From Sphingomonas sp. (GTDB taxonomy: Bacteria > Pseudomonadota > Alphaproteobacteria > Sphingomonadales > Sphingomonadaceae): 7,315 nucleotides of DNA. Made by a program: the position numbers and the translations under genes. The stretch's first letter is position 1, and every line of letters begins with the position of its first letter. Below, piece after piece: positions 1 through 7,315 of the stretch. The notes under the pieces are model-generated. The model saw only the letters and a list, made by a program, of their open reading frames with translations, searched no databases and was not told the DNA's origin. The stretch is from contig JASLBO010000110.1 in assembly GCA_030146605.1 (NCBI GenBank), positions 1-7,315 of the forward strand, written 5' to 3'.

Positions 1-1
1 C

Positions 2-448
2 CCGCGCAAGGGCTTCGTCCCGCGCAACCGCTACCGCCCCGCCCAGTTCAACGAAGTCGATAAATGGCGCCGCTACACCGGCCAGGGCGAAGGCTGGCAC
101 GGCTTCCCCGCCGTTCGCCAGCTCGAAGGGCTTCCCCCCGAACTGCTGCTGGTGCCGCTGCCCGGCCACACCTGGGGCCATGCCGGGGTGGCGATCGACA
201 CCGGCAATGGCTGGTTGCTCCACGCCGGCGACGCCTATTTCTACCGCGGCGAGATGCGGCAGGCGAAGCGGCATTGCACCCCGGGGCTGCGCGGTTACCA
301 GAATCTGATGGAAGTCGCGCGCGATCAGCGGCTCGGCAATCAGGAGCGGCTGCGCCGGCTCTCGATCGAGCGGCGCGGCGAGGTCAAGATCTTGTGCGCG
401 CACGATCCGGTCGAGTTCGAGCGCGCCGCCGCGGGCATGCTGTTGTGA
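2..448 (+). CDS. MBL-fold metallo-hydrolase, C-terminal part (5' end outside window)
   Basis: This reading frame is open from the first base and ends at TGA 446-448, giving the last 148 residues of a protein whose start is upstream. Fragment residues 55-60 read GHTWGH, residues 75-77 HAGD-like with Asp77, and residues 132-135 CAHD with His134. In the metallo-beta-lactamase fold these match the third metal-ligand His (His56), the bridging Asp (Asp77) and the last His ligand (His134). The HxHxDH motif that would complete the site should lie in the missing N-terminal part. The family hydrolyses esters, lactones, thioesters and other substrates; the fragment does not say which. It is probably cytoplasmic, although the missing N-terminus could hold a signal peptide. 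The next gene starts 28 bp downstream on the same strand, so co-transcription is likely. The fold is well supported, the substrate is unknown. Confidence 0.88.
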   Translation, partial: PRKGFVPRNRYRPAQFNEVDKWRRYTGQGEGWHGFPAVRQLEGLPPELLLVPLPGHTWGHAGVAIDTGNGWLLHAGDAYFYRGEMRQAKRHCTPGLRGYQNLMEVARDQRLGNQERLRRLSIERRGEVKILCAHDPVEFERAAAGMLL

Positions 449-476
449 GGCCCGGCGGCGCCCGATAAGGCAGGGC

Positions 477-1352
477 ATGGCCGAACCTCTCGAAATCGCT
501 TCCGACCGGCTGCGCGCCGTCATCAATCCGTTCGGCGCCGAGCTGTCCTCGCTCCGCACGCGCGATGGCGCCGAGCTGATGACCGATGCCGATCCCGCTT
601 TCTGGAGCGGGCGCGCGCCTTTGCTGTTCCCGATCGTCGGGCGGCTGATGGACGACAGATACCGGCTCGACGGCAAGGAATACCCGCTTCCGCAGCACGG
701 CTTTGCACGCCGCCAGCCTTTCGTGCTGGTCGAGCAGACGCCGGAACGCGCGATCTTCCGGCTGACCGACAATGCGGAAACGCGCGCCGTCTACCCCTTT
801 GCCTTCAGCCTCGACGCCGCCTTCACCCTCGACGGCGCCACGCTGGCGATCGATATCACCGTCACCAACACCGGTGACCGCGACATGCCGGCCAGCTTCG
901 GCTTCCACCCCGCTTTCGCCTGGCCGCTGCCGTTCGGCCGATCCCGCGAAGATCATCGCATCGTCTTCGAGAAGGACGAGCCGGCCGAGCTCTCGGCGAT
1001 CGTCAAAGGCGGATGGATCGCGCCCGAGACCTGGCCGAGCCCGCTCGGTGGCCGCGTGCTGCGGCTCGACGACGCGATGTTCGAACGCGACGCATTGGTC
1101 TGGGACCGCCTCGAGAGCCGGTCGCTGCGTTATGACGGCGGTGACGGCCCCGGGCTGGAGATCGGCTTCGCCGGCATGCCCGGGCTCGGCATCTGGACCA
1201 AACCCGGCGCGCGCTTCGTCTGCATCGAGCCGTGGCACGGCATCGCCGACCGACAAGGCTTCGACGGCGAGATCTGGGACAAGCCCGGCATCCTCCGCTT
1301 CGCGCACGGACAGGCACGCACCTTCAGCATGCAGGTGACGCTGGCGGACTAA
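477..1352 (+). CDS. Aldose 1-epimerase family protein, LacX-like
   Basis: This 291-residue protein resembles the LacX branch of the galactose mutarotase (aldose 1-epimerase) superfamily, which interconverts alpha and beta anomers of sugars in the cytoplasm. An early FGAELSSL stretch (residues 19-26), the FWSGRAPLLFPIVGRL region (42-57), PQHGFAR (72-78), GFHPAFAWP (142-150) and CIEPWHG (249-255) fit that group. By family analogy His74 and His144 are the substrate-binding and acid residues, and Glu251 is the general base. The length is close to the family norm of about 290. The ATG at 477 is preceded by AAGG at 467-470 with 6 nt spacing, and no better upstream start is apparent. The preceding gene ends 28 bp before and prfC starts 17 bp after, suggesting one transcript. 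The natural sugar of LacX-type proteins is often unknown, and nothing here identifies it. Confidence 0.87.
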   Translation: MAEPLEIASDRLRAVINPFGAELSSLRTRDGAELMTDADPAFWSGRAPLLFPIVGRLMDDRYRLDGKEYPLPQHGFARRQPFVLVEQTPERAIFRLTDNAETRAVYPFAFSLDAAFTLDGATLAIDITVTNTGDRDMPASFGFHPAFAWPLPFGRSREDHRIVFEKDEPAELSAIVKGGWIAPETWPSPLGGRVLRLDDAMFERDALVWDRLESRSLRYDGGDGPGLEIGFAGMPGLGIWTKPGARFVCIEPWHGIADRQGFDGEIWDKPGILRFAHGQARTFSMQVTLAD

Positions 1353-1369
1353 GCCGCTAGAGGGCCGCG

Positions 1370-2947
<1,578 letters not shown>

Positions 2948-2956
2948 TCTTCCAAG

Positions 2957-2990
2957 CCCCTCCCCTTCAGGGGAGGGGTTGGGGTGGGGC
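2957..2990 (+). repeat. Palindromic repeat copy A (hairpin overlapping a G4 motif), downstream of prfC
   Basis: CCCCTCCCC (2957-2965), loop TTCA, and GGGGAGGGG (2970-2978) form a perfect 9-bp hairpin. The second arm is the first half of a four-tract run, G4-A-G4-TT-G4-T-G4, at 2970-2989, a textbook intramolecular quadruplex pattern with loops of 1-2 nt. The element begins 9 nt after the prfC stop, so the prfC transcript would carry both structures. No U-tract follows the hairpin, so it is not a classic intrinsic terminator. It resembles the REP-type elements found at gene ends in many proteobacteria. That it belongs to a dispersed family is inference from a single locus. Confidence 0.85.
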
Positions 2991-3005
2991 AGTGCCACGA
3001 GGCCA

Positions 3006-3018
3006 GTCTCGGTGAGAC
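3006..3018. other. Small hairpin in the spacer between the two palindromic repeats
   Basis: GTCTC (3006-3010), loop GGT, GAGAC (3014-3018) is a perfect 5-bp stem at the centre of the 34-nt spacer (2991-3024) between repeat copies A and B. One outer C-G pair (3004/3020) may extend it past an A/G mismatch. Its central position makes the whole junction roughly symmetric, as in mosaic REP elements. A 5-bp stem is short enough to occur by chance. Confidence 0.4.
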
Positions 3019-3024
3019 GGACAG

Positions 3025-3059
3025 GCCCCACCCCCAGCCCCTCCCCTGAAGGGGAGGGG
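3025..3059 (-). repeat. Palindromic repeat copy B, inverted relative to copy A, downstream of the MFS gene
   Basis: Read on the minus strand this is nearly identical to copy A: the same 9-bp stem (3038-3046 with 3051-3059) and the same loop sequence, then G-tracts. It differs from A by one T-to-C change and one extra G. The minus strand has G4-A-G4-CT-G5-T-G4 across 3026-3046. The element starts 6 nt beyond the MFS stop codon, so the permease transcript carries the same hairpin and G4 layout as the prfC transcript. Because A and B are mirror images, the two could also pair with each other. Confidence 0.85.
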
Positions 3060-3065
3060 AGCAGT

Positions 3066-4310
3066 TCAATCCACCCAGTCCCGCTGCAAAAACCGGCTGG
3101 CCAGCGCCATCAGCGCGCCCGCCACCACATACAAACACAGGCCCGCCGCGATCGCATAGCGCAATGCCTCGTCGCCATAAGCCGGGGTCAGCGCCTTCGA
3201 CAGCGATCCGATCGCCCAGCTGCCCAGCCCCAGGCCGATCAGATTGTTGATCAGCAGGAAGCTCGCCGAAGCCGTCGCGCGCATATGCGCCGGAACGAGA
3301 TGCTGGACCGCAGTGAGCACCGGCCCGAGCCAGACATAGACCAGCGCCTGCGGCAGCAGGAACAATGCAAAGGCCACCGGCCAGCTGCTCGACAGCGCGC
3401 CGGCGATGAACAAGGGCGCCCCCGCCACATAGCAGATCGCCGGCGCCAGCGCGTACCAGCGCCGGTTACGCGGCCCGAGCCGGTCGCCCAGCCAGCCGCC
3501 GAGCAGGATCCCGGCGACCCCGCCGGTGAGCAGCAGCGCCCCGAAGAACTGACCGGTCTGGACGAGGCTCAGCCCGAAGCTGCGCTGCATCAGGCTGGGC
3601 AGCCAGAACGCGACGCCATAGCCGCACATCGATCCGGCCGCCGCGCCGAATGCCATCAGCCAGAAGCCCGGCTTGGCGGCGAGGATGCCGAACACCCGCG
3701 CCACCGGCACCTGATTCTCCGCCGTCGCTATGGGGCGCGGCCGATCCTTCACCACCAGCCGGAAGATCGGCGCGATCGCCACTCCGGCAAGCCCCACGAC
3801 GATGAACGCCGTCCGCCACGCGACATTCTGCGCGATATAGCCGCCCAGCAGCACCCCGCCCGCGGCGCCCAGTGGAATGCCGAGCGAATAGATCGACAGC
3901 GCCCGCGCGCGCTTCTCGGGCGGGAAATAGTCCGAGATCAGCGCATAGCTCGGCGCGACCCCGCCCGCCTCGCCGACGCCCACCCCGAGCCGGAACAGGA
4001 ACATCTGGCTGAAATTCTGCGCGAATCCGCACAACGCCGTGAACCCGCTCCATACGCCGAGCGACACGGTTATCACCCAGGTCCGGCTGGTCCGGTCGGC
4101 GAGCAACGCCAGCGGAATCGCCAGCGTCGAATACAGCGCCGCAAAGGCCAGCCCGCCGAGCATGCCGAGCTGCGCATCGTCGAGCCCCAGATCCTTCTTC
4201 ACCGGCTGGGCGAGGATGCTGAGGATCTGCCGGTCGAGGAAATTGAAGGTGTAGACCAGCAGCAGCATCGCGAGGACGATGCCGCGGTAACGCGGAGTGG
4301 GTTCGGCCAT
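3066..4310 (-). CDS. MFS transporter, Spinster-like
   Basis: This 414-residue inner-membrane permease has hydrophobic segments in the usual 12-helix MFS pattern, with a charged central loop around residues 183-205. The N-terminus has VYTFNFLDRQILSIL (19-33), then PVKKDLGLDDAQLGMLGG (36-53), which is characteristic of the Spinster-like branch. Motif A-like loops appear at ADRTSR (71-76) and GGWLGDRLGPRNRR (271-284), and a glycine-rich helix 5 at GIPLGAAGGVLLGG (144-157). MFS porters use ion gradients or uniport; the direction and substrate here are not readable. The ATG at 4310 was preferred over a GTG at 4346, which would add 12 residues, because AGGGAG lies 6 nt before the ATG and the GTG sits inside a hairpin. 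The gene follows the TonB-dependent receptor on the same strand after 67 bp, so the two proteins probably carry one compound across the two membranes. Confidence 0.92.
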   Translation of the reverse strand: MAEPTPRYRGIVLAMLLLVYTFNFLDRQILSILAQPVKKDLGLDDAQLGMLGGLAFAALYSTLAIPLALLADRTSRTWVITVSLGVWSGFTALCGFAQNFSQMFLFRLGVGVGEAGGVAPSYALISDYFPPEKRARALSIYSLGIPLGAAGGVLLGGYIAQNVAWRTAFIVVGLAGVAIAPIFRLVVKDRPRPIATAENQVPVARVFGILAAKPGFWLMAFGAAAGSMCGYGVAFWLPSLMQRSFGLSLVQTGQFFGALLLTGGVAGILLGGWLGDRLGPRNRRWYALAPAICYVAGAPLFIAGALSSSWPVAFALFLLPQALVYVWLGPVLTAVQHLVPAHMRATASASFLLINNLIGLGLGSWAIGSLSKALTPAYGDEALRYAIAAGLCLYVVAGALMALASRFLQRDWVD

Positions 4311-4316
4311 GCGCGG

Positions 4317-4322
4317 CTCCCT
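4317..4322 (-). promoter_or_regulatory. Ribosome binding site that fixes the MFS start
   Basis: On the minus strand AGGGAG occupies 4317-4322, 6 nt before the ATG at 4308-4310. The alternative GTG at 4344-4346 has no comparably placed purine-rich site, so the shorter protein is favoured. Confidence 0.75.
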
Positions 4323-4333
4323 GCCAGCAACGA

Positions 4334-4359
4334 AGCCGGGCGTCACGCGACACCCGGCT
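4334..4359 (-). terminator. Hairpin between the receptor and permease genes (possible partial terminator or processing site)
   Basis: AGCCGGG (4334-4340) and CCCGGCT (4353-4359) form a perfect 7-bp stem. After a single C/A mismatch the inner GTC/GAC adds 3 bp around an ACGC loop. It starts 18 nt beyond the receptor stop codon and ends 11 nt before the permease ribosome binding site. In the direction of transcription it is followed by a weak T-rich stretch (TCGTTG), not a true U-tract. It could attenuate read-through, protect the upstream mRNA, or be a processing point that sets unequal expression of the two genes. Confidence 0.5.
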
Positions 4360-4377
4360 CCGTGGCTTTCGATCGGA

Positions 4378-6621
4378 TCAGAAGCGGACTTCGAACGTGC
4401 CGGTCACCGTCCGCGGCGGCCCGTAATAGCCGATCACCGAATTGCCGGTCAGCGCCCCGGGGAAGTTGTACCCGCCGACGCGGTAACGCGCGTCGGTGAG
4501 ATTGCGCCCGGCCACGCCGATCCGGTAGCGGCCGCCCTCCGAAGTCCAGTTGAGCGCCGCGTCGACCAGCGCATAGCCGTCCTGATCGAGCGCCGGCGTC
4601 GCGATCTCGAACATCTGGACATCGCTGCGCAGCGACACCGAAGGCGTGAACGCGATCGTCCCGCCGGCGAGATCCTCGGACCAGGTCGCGGAAGCGTTGG
4701 CGGTCCATTCGGGGGTGTTCTGGAACGCGCGCTGGCCGGCCACGTCCACGGGCGTGGTCCCACCCCCGATAAAGGTCAGGAACTCCTTGTAGTCGGCATG
4801 GGTGTAGCCGAGCGCGAGAGTCGCCGAGAAATGCCGCGACGGCACCATCCGGGTCTCGAGCTCGAAGCCGTAAATCTCGGCCTTGCCGGCATTGTCGTCG
4901 AAGCTGGTGATCCCGCTCGGCAGCGCCGGCTCCTGGATCGTGACCTGCTGGTCCTTATAGTTGGAGAAGAAGCCGGCGAGGTTCACGAACAGGCTGTTCT
5001 CGAGGAACGCCCCCTTCATCCCGAGCTCCCACGAATCGATCGTCTCGGGCTCGTAGCCGTTGACCGTGGTCGGCGTCAGGATCGCGTCGCCGCGCATGTC
5101 GAACCCGCCCGATTTGAACCCCTGGCCATAGCTGGCGTAGAAATTGAGGTCCTGACGCGGCTCGTAGCTGATGCTCACCCGCGGCGTGAATTTCTCGAAG
5201 CTGCGCTCGTTGGTGTAGTCGGTGCGCAGCAGCCCTGGCACCGCGCCGGCATTGCCGAACAACGGGCTGCGGATCCCGGTATAGTTGCGGCGGAAGACAG
5301 TGCCGGTCTTCTCGTCGCGCGTGTAGCGCGCGCCGGCGGAGACCTTGAACTTCTCGGTCAGGTCGAAGCTCAGATCGCCGAACGCGGCATAGCTCTTCGT
5401 ATCGACTGTGCCCGAAGTGAGCGTGGTCGTGTTGAGCAATCCGACCACGGTGTCGAAGGCGCCGCTGGCCCGCCCGTTCAGATAATAAAGCCCGAGCACG
5501 CCCTGCAGCCGCTCGCCTTCGAACAGCAATTGCAGCTCCTGGGTAAACTGGCGATCGTCATAGAAAGCCGGCACGTCGAGCGTCGGGAGTATGGTGTTGT
5601 CGAAATCGATCAGCGTATCGGTGCTGCCGTCGCGCCACGCGGTGATCGTCTTGAAGGTCAGCGCGTCCGAAAGCCCGATCTCGCCGGTCACCGAAACACC
5701 GCGGGTCTCGACGCGGTTGTCGCCGCCGATGCCCGCGCGGGTGTCGTAGACGCTGCCGGTGGGCAGATAGCGCACGTCGGTGCCGTTGGGCAGCAGGCGT
5801 GCCCCGTGGCGCGGCTTCGACTTGTCGAGCGTGCGATCCCCCGCGATCCGGAAGAAGATATTGTCGGTCGGAGCGAATTCGGCCGAGAGCCGCGCCGCGA
5901 CGACGTCCTTGTTGTAATGCTCGGCGCCGGTGGTGAGGTTTTCGCCGAAGCCGTCACGGGTGTAGCGCGCCACCGCCCCGCCGATCGACAGGCTGTCGGT
6001 CAGCGGGATCGTCACCTGGCCGACAAGGTCGAGCTGGTTGAAGGTGCCGTAGGAGGCCCGCGCCGTGCCGCGGAATTCGCTGCCGAGCCGGCGGGTGACA
6101 TACTTCACCGCGCCGCCGATCGTGTTGCGGCCATAGAGCGTGCCTTGCGGCCCGCGCAGCACCTCGACGCGCTGGACGTCGAAAATGTCCAGAACCGCGC
6201 CTTGCGGCCGCGCGACATAGACATCGTCGAGATACAGCGCGACGCCGGGCTCGAACCCCCAGAGCGGGTCCTGCTGGCCGACACCGCGGCTGAAGGCGAT
6301 CAGCGTCGAATTCGAGCCGCGCGCGATCTGGAGGGTGAGATTCGGAGTCTTGTCCTGCAACGCCGTGATGTCGGGAGCGCCGCTGCGCACCAGCGCGTCG
6401 CCGGTGACCACCGACATCGAGATCGGCACGTCGATCAGGCTCTCTTCGCGGCGGCGCGCCGTCACGGTGATTTCGCCCTCGGCGGGCTGCTCGGCCTCGG
6501 CGGTTTGCGCGCTGGCATCGGCCGCAACCTGCTCCTGCGCGAAGGCGGGCGCAGCGGGGAGCGCGGCAAAGGCGGCACCGGCGTGCAGAATCGTGCGAGC
6601 AGACGGAATCAGGCGTGACAT
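4378..6621 (-). CDS. TonB-dependent outer-membrane receptor
   Basis: This 747-residue protein is an outer-membrane active transporter energised by TonB-ExbB-ExbD. A signal peptide covers about residues 1-28, with a likely cut after AFA before QEQ. An acidic, Ala-rich linker follows, then a TonB-box-like segment EITVTARRR (50-58). The plug domain spans about 60-180 and includes DVPISMSVV (64-72), LYLDDVYVARPQGA (129-142) and the conserved VLRGPQGTLYGRNTIGGAV (154-172). The rest is a 22-strand-type barrel ending in VTGTFEVRF; the terminal Phe is the usual outer-membrane assembly signal. There is no room for an N-terminal STN signalling domain. The ATG at 6621 has GGGGAGG (6628-6634) 6 nt upstream. 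The MFS permease follows on the same strand and a TetR gene is divergent. Such receptors in sphingomonads import siderophores, glycans, aromatics or other compounds; the ligand here is not identifiable. Confidence 0.96.
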   Translation of the reverse strand: MSRLIPSARTILHAGAAFAALPAAPAFAQEQVAADASAQTAEAEQPAEGEITVTARRREESLIDVPISMSVVTGDALVRSGAPDITALQDKTPNLTLQIARGSNSTLIAFSRGVGQQDPLWGFEPGVALYLDDVYVARPQGAVLDIFDVQRVEVLRGPQGTLYGRNTIGGAVKYVTRRLGSEFRGTARASYGTFNQLDLVGQVTIPLTDSLSIGGAVARYTRDGFGENLTTGAEHYNKDVVAARLSAEFAPTDNIFFRIAGDRTLDKSKPRHGARLLPNGTDVRYLPTGSVYDTRAGIGGDNRVETRGVSVTGEIGLSDALTFKTITAWRDGSTDTLIDFDNTILPTLDVPAFYDDRQFTQELQLLFEGERLQGVLGLYYLNGRASGAFDTVVGLLNTTTLTSGTVDTKSYAAFGDLSFDLTEKFKVSAGARYTRDEKTGTVFRRNYTGIRSPLFGNAGAVPGLLRTDYTNERSFEKFTPRVSISYEPRQDLNFYASYGQGFKSGGFDMRGDAILTPTTVNGYEPETIDSWELGMKGAFLENSLFVNLAGFFSNYKDQQVTIQEPALPSGITSFDDNAGKAEIYGFELETRMVPSRHFSATLALGYTHADYKEFLTFIGGGTTPVDVAGQRAFQNTPEWTANASATWSEDLAGGTIAFTPSVSLRSDVQMFEIATPALDQDGYALVDAALNWTSEGGRYRIGVAGRNLTDARYRVGGYNFPGALTGNSVIGYYGPPRTVTGTFEVRF

Positions 6622-6658
6622 GGTTTTCCTCCCCAGAATCGACCCGATCTCGTGCGGG

Positions 6659-6685
6659 TTGTAAGCTGTCGAAGGAGCCTATACT
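6659..6685 (+). promoter_or_regulatory. Possible promoter of the TetR-family gene
   Basis: TATACT at 6680-6685 is a good -10 match on the plus strand. The best -35 candidate, TTGTAA at 6659-6664, gives a short 15-bp spacer, so the assignment is tentative. The transcript would start near 6692, inside the inverted repeat at 6685-6705. That would make the regulator autoregulated if the repeat is its operator. Confidence 0.4.
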
Positions 6686-6706
6686 GAAACCTGAACCGGG
6701 TTTCAA
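6678..6706 (-). promoter_or_regulatory. Sigma70-type promoter of the receptor/permease genes
   Basis: On the minus strand TTGAAA (6701-6706) is followed after exactly 17 bp by TATAGG (6678-6683), matching the -35/-10 consensus at 5 of 6 and 4 of 6 positions. The predicted transcript starts near 6671, leaving a 5' leader of about 50 nt before the receptor ATG at 6621. The leader holds a weak 5-bp stem (6642-6646 with 6655-6659). Confidence 0.65.
6685..6705. promoter_or_regulatory. Inverted-repeat operator, probable TetR-family binding site
   Basis: TGAAACC (6685-6691) and GGTTTCA (6699-6705) are perfect 7-bp arms around the 7-nt centre TGAACCG. The centre itself starts with a near copy of the arm (TGAACC). 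The site lies in the spacer of the receptor promoter, overlaps five bases of its -35 box, and covers the predicted start region of the divergent regulator gene. This is a common position for a TetR-family repressor site. Binding by the adjacent TetR protein is inference from position and symmetry. Confidence 0.7.
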
Positions 6707-6729
6707 CTTGGAAGAATGGGGAGAGCGCC

Positions 6730-7315
6730 ATGGACGGCGAGGCAGCGAGCCTGGGCAAGGAACCGCGCACCGCGCGCGGCCGCAAGACGCTGCGCGCGAT
6801 CCTCGACGCGGCGGCGGCGGAGTTCGGCGAGAAGGGCTTTCACGAAGGCTCGATCAGCGGGATCACCCGCCGCGCCGGCGTCGCGCTCGGCAGTTTCTAC
6901 ACCTATTTCGATTCGAAGGACGCGGTGTTCCGCGCGCTCGTGCGTGACATGTCCGATCAGGTGCGCGAGCATGTCGCCCCGGCGCTCAAGGATGCCCCCG
7001 GCCAGATCGCGGCCGAGCAGGCGGCATTGCTCGCCTTCATCAAGTTCGCGCGGACGCACAAGGAAATCTACCGGATCATCGACGAGGCCGAGTTCGTCGA
7101 TCCCGAAAGCTTCCGCCTGCACTACGCCACCACCGCCGATCGCATCGCCAGGCGCCTTCGTGCCGCGGCTGACCGCGGCGAGGTGCGCGACGATGTCGGC
7201 GAGGTCCATGCATGGGCGATCATGGGGATGAACGTCTTCCTCGGGCTGCGCTACAGCGTCTGGGACGAGGATGTCGCGCCCGAGGCGATCGCCGAGACCG
7301 TCGCCGTGATGCTCG
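6730..7315 (+). CDS. TetR/AcrR-family transcriptional regulator (3' end outside window)
   Basis: The frame is open from the ATG at 6730 to the window end, giving 195 residues without a stop; the family is usually about 200, so little is missing. The N-terminal TetR DNA-binding domain covers about residues 18-65: helix 1 around TLRAILDAAAAEFGEKGFHE, then the helix-turn-helix SISGITRRAGVALGSFYTYF (41-60) followed by DSKDAVFRAL (61-70), which is the family signature. The rest is the helical ligand-binding and dimer domain, including KEIYRIIDEAEFVDPESFRL (111-130), whose ligand cannot be read. GGGGAG at 6718-6723 is 6 nt before the ATG, and no in-frame start lies close upstream. The divergent position next to the receptor gene, with a symmetric site between them, suggests it represses the receptor/permease pair and possibly itself. 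An activator role or control of genes beyond the window is possible. Confidence 0.93.
   Translation, partial: MDGEAASLGKEPRTARGRKTLRAILDAAAAEFGEKGFHEGSISGITRRAGVALGSFYTYFDSKDAVFRALVRDMSDQVREHVAPALKDAPGQIAAEQAALLAFIKFARTHKEIYRIIDEAEFVDPESFRLHYATTADRIARRLRAAADRGEVRDDVGEVHAWAIMGMNVFLGLRYSVWDEDVAPEAIAETVAVML

Noticed and set aside
384..1307. 307-codon minus-strand open frame antisense to the epimerase gene
   Set aside because: It overlaps two convincing plus-strand genes, and its translation shows no known motif.
2957..3059. Reading the convergent repeats as classic bidirectional intrinsic terminators
   Set aside because: Neither hairpin is followed by a U-tract in its transcript; both are followed by G-tracts. 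They may still affect 3' ends, but the classic mechanism is not supported.
4311..4346. Upstream GTG start for the MFS protein, adding 12 residues
   Set aside because: The GTG lies in a hairpin without a ribosome binding site. The ATG at 4310 has AGGGAG at ideal spacing and gives the N-terminus usual for the family.
2979..4499. 506-codon plus-strand open frame antisense to the MFS gene
   Set aside because: It starts within repeat copy A, spans two genes and is rich in Arg, Gln and Pro without domain features. The minus-strand frame has a clear 12-helix MFS pattern.
4297..6618. 773-codon plus-strand open frame antisense to the receptor gene
   Set aside because: The minus-strand frame has a signal peptide, plug motifs, terminal Phe, ribosome binding site and promoter. 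The antisense product is Arg/Gly/Ala/Glu-rich with no recognisable domain, as expected from high-GC codon use on the opposite strand.
6615..6947. 110-codon plus-strand frame through the divergent control region into the TetR gene
   Set aside because: It runs through the promoter and operator in the wrong frame for the TetR helix-turn-helix. The correct frame starts at 6730 and stays open to the window end.

Overview
The window is GC-rich and compact, with pervasive shadow reading frames. Gene content and style (a 747-residue TonB-dependent receptor beside a Spinster-like MFS permease and a TetR regulator, and C/G-rich palindromic repeats between genes) point to an alphaproteobacterium, most likely a sphingomonad. 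That assignment is inference from content, not from a marker gene.

Left part, plus strand (2-2947): three tightly spaced genes that look like one transcription unit. They are the C-terminal part of a metallo-beta-lactamase-fold hydrolase (cut by the window start), a LacX-like aldose 1-epimerase family protein, and prfC encoding peptide chain release factor 3. Gaps are 28 and 17 bp and each downstream gene has its own ribosome binding site. The promoter lies outside the window.

Middle (2948-3065): a convergent junction of 118 bp filled almost entirely by two mirror-image copies of a 34/35-nt palindromic element. Each copy has a 9-bp C/G hairpin whose 3' arm also starts a four-tract G4 run, so each gene's transcript ends in a hairpin that competes with a possible G-quadruplex.

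Right part (3066-7315): a probable uptake and sensing module. A divergent control region (6622-6729) separates a minus-strand pair (TonB-dependent outer-membrane receptor, then MFS inner-membrane permease) from a plus-strand TetR-family regulator that runs off the window end 195 codons in. The receptor promoter has a readable TTGAAA - 17 bp - TATAGG layout, and a 7-7-7 inverted repeat (TGAAACC / GGTTTCA) sits in its spacer and -35 box. The natural reading is that the TetR protein represses the receptor and permease genes, and perhaps itself, until a ligand related to the imported compound appears. The substrate cannot be read from the sequence.

No RNA genes, CRISPR arrays, insertion sequences or clear signs of recent transfer were seen. 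Most of the window is ordinary; the convergent repeat pair and the operator/promoter overlap deserve the closest look.
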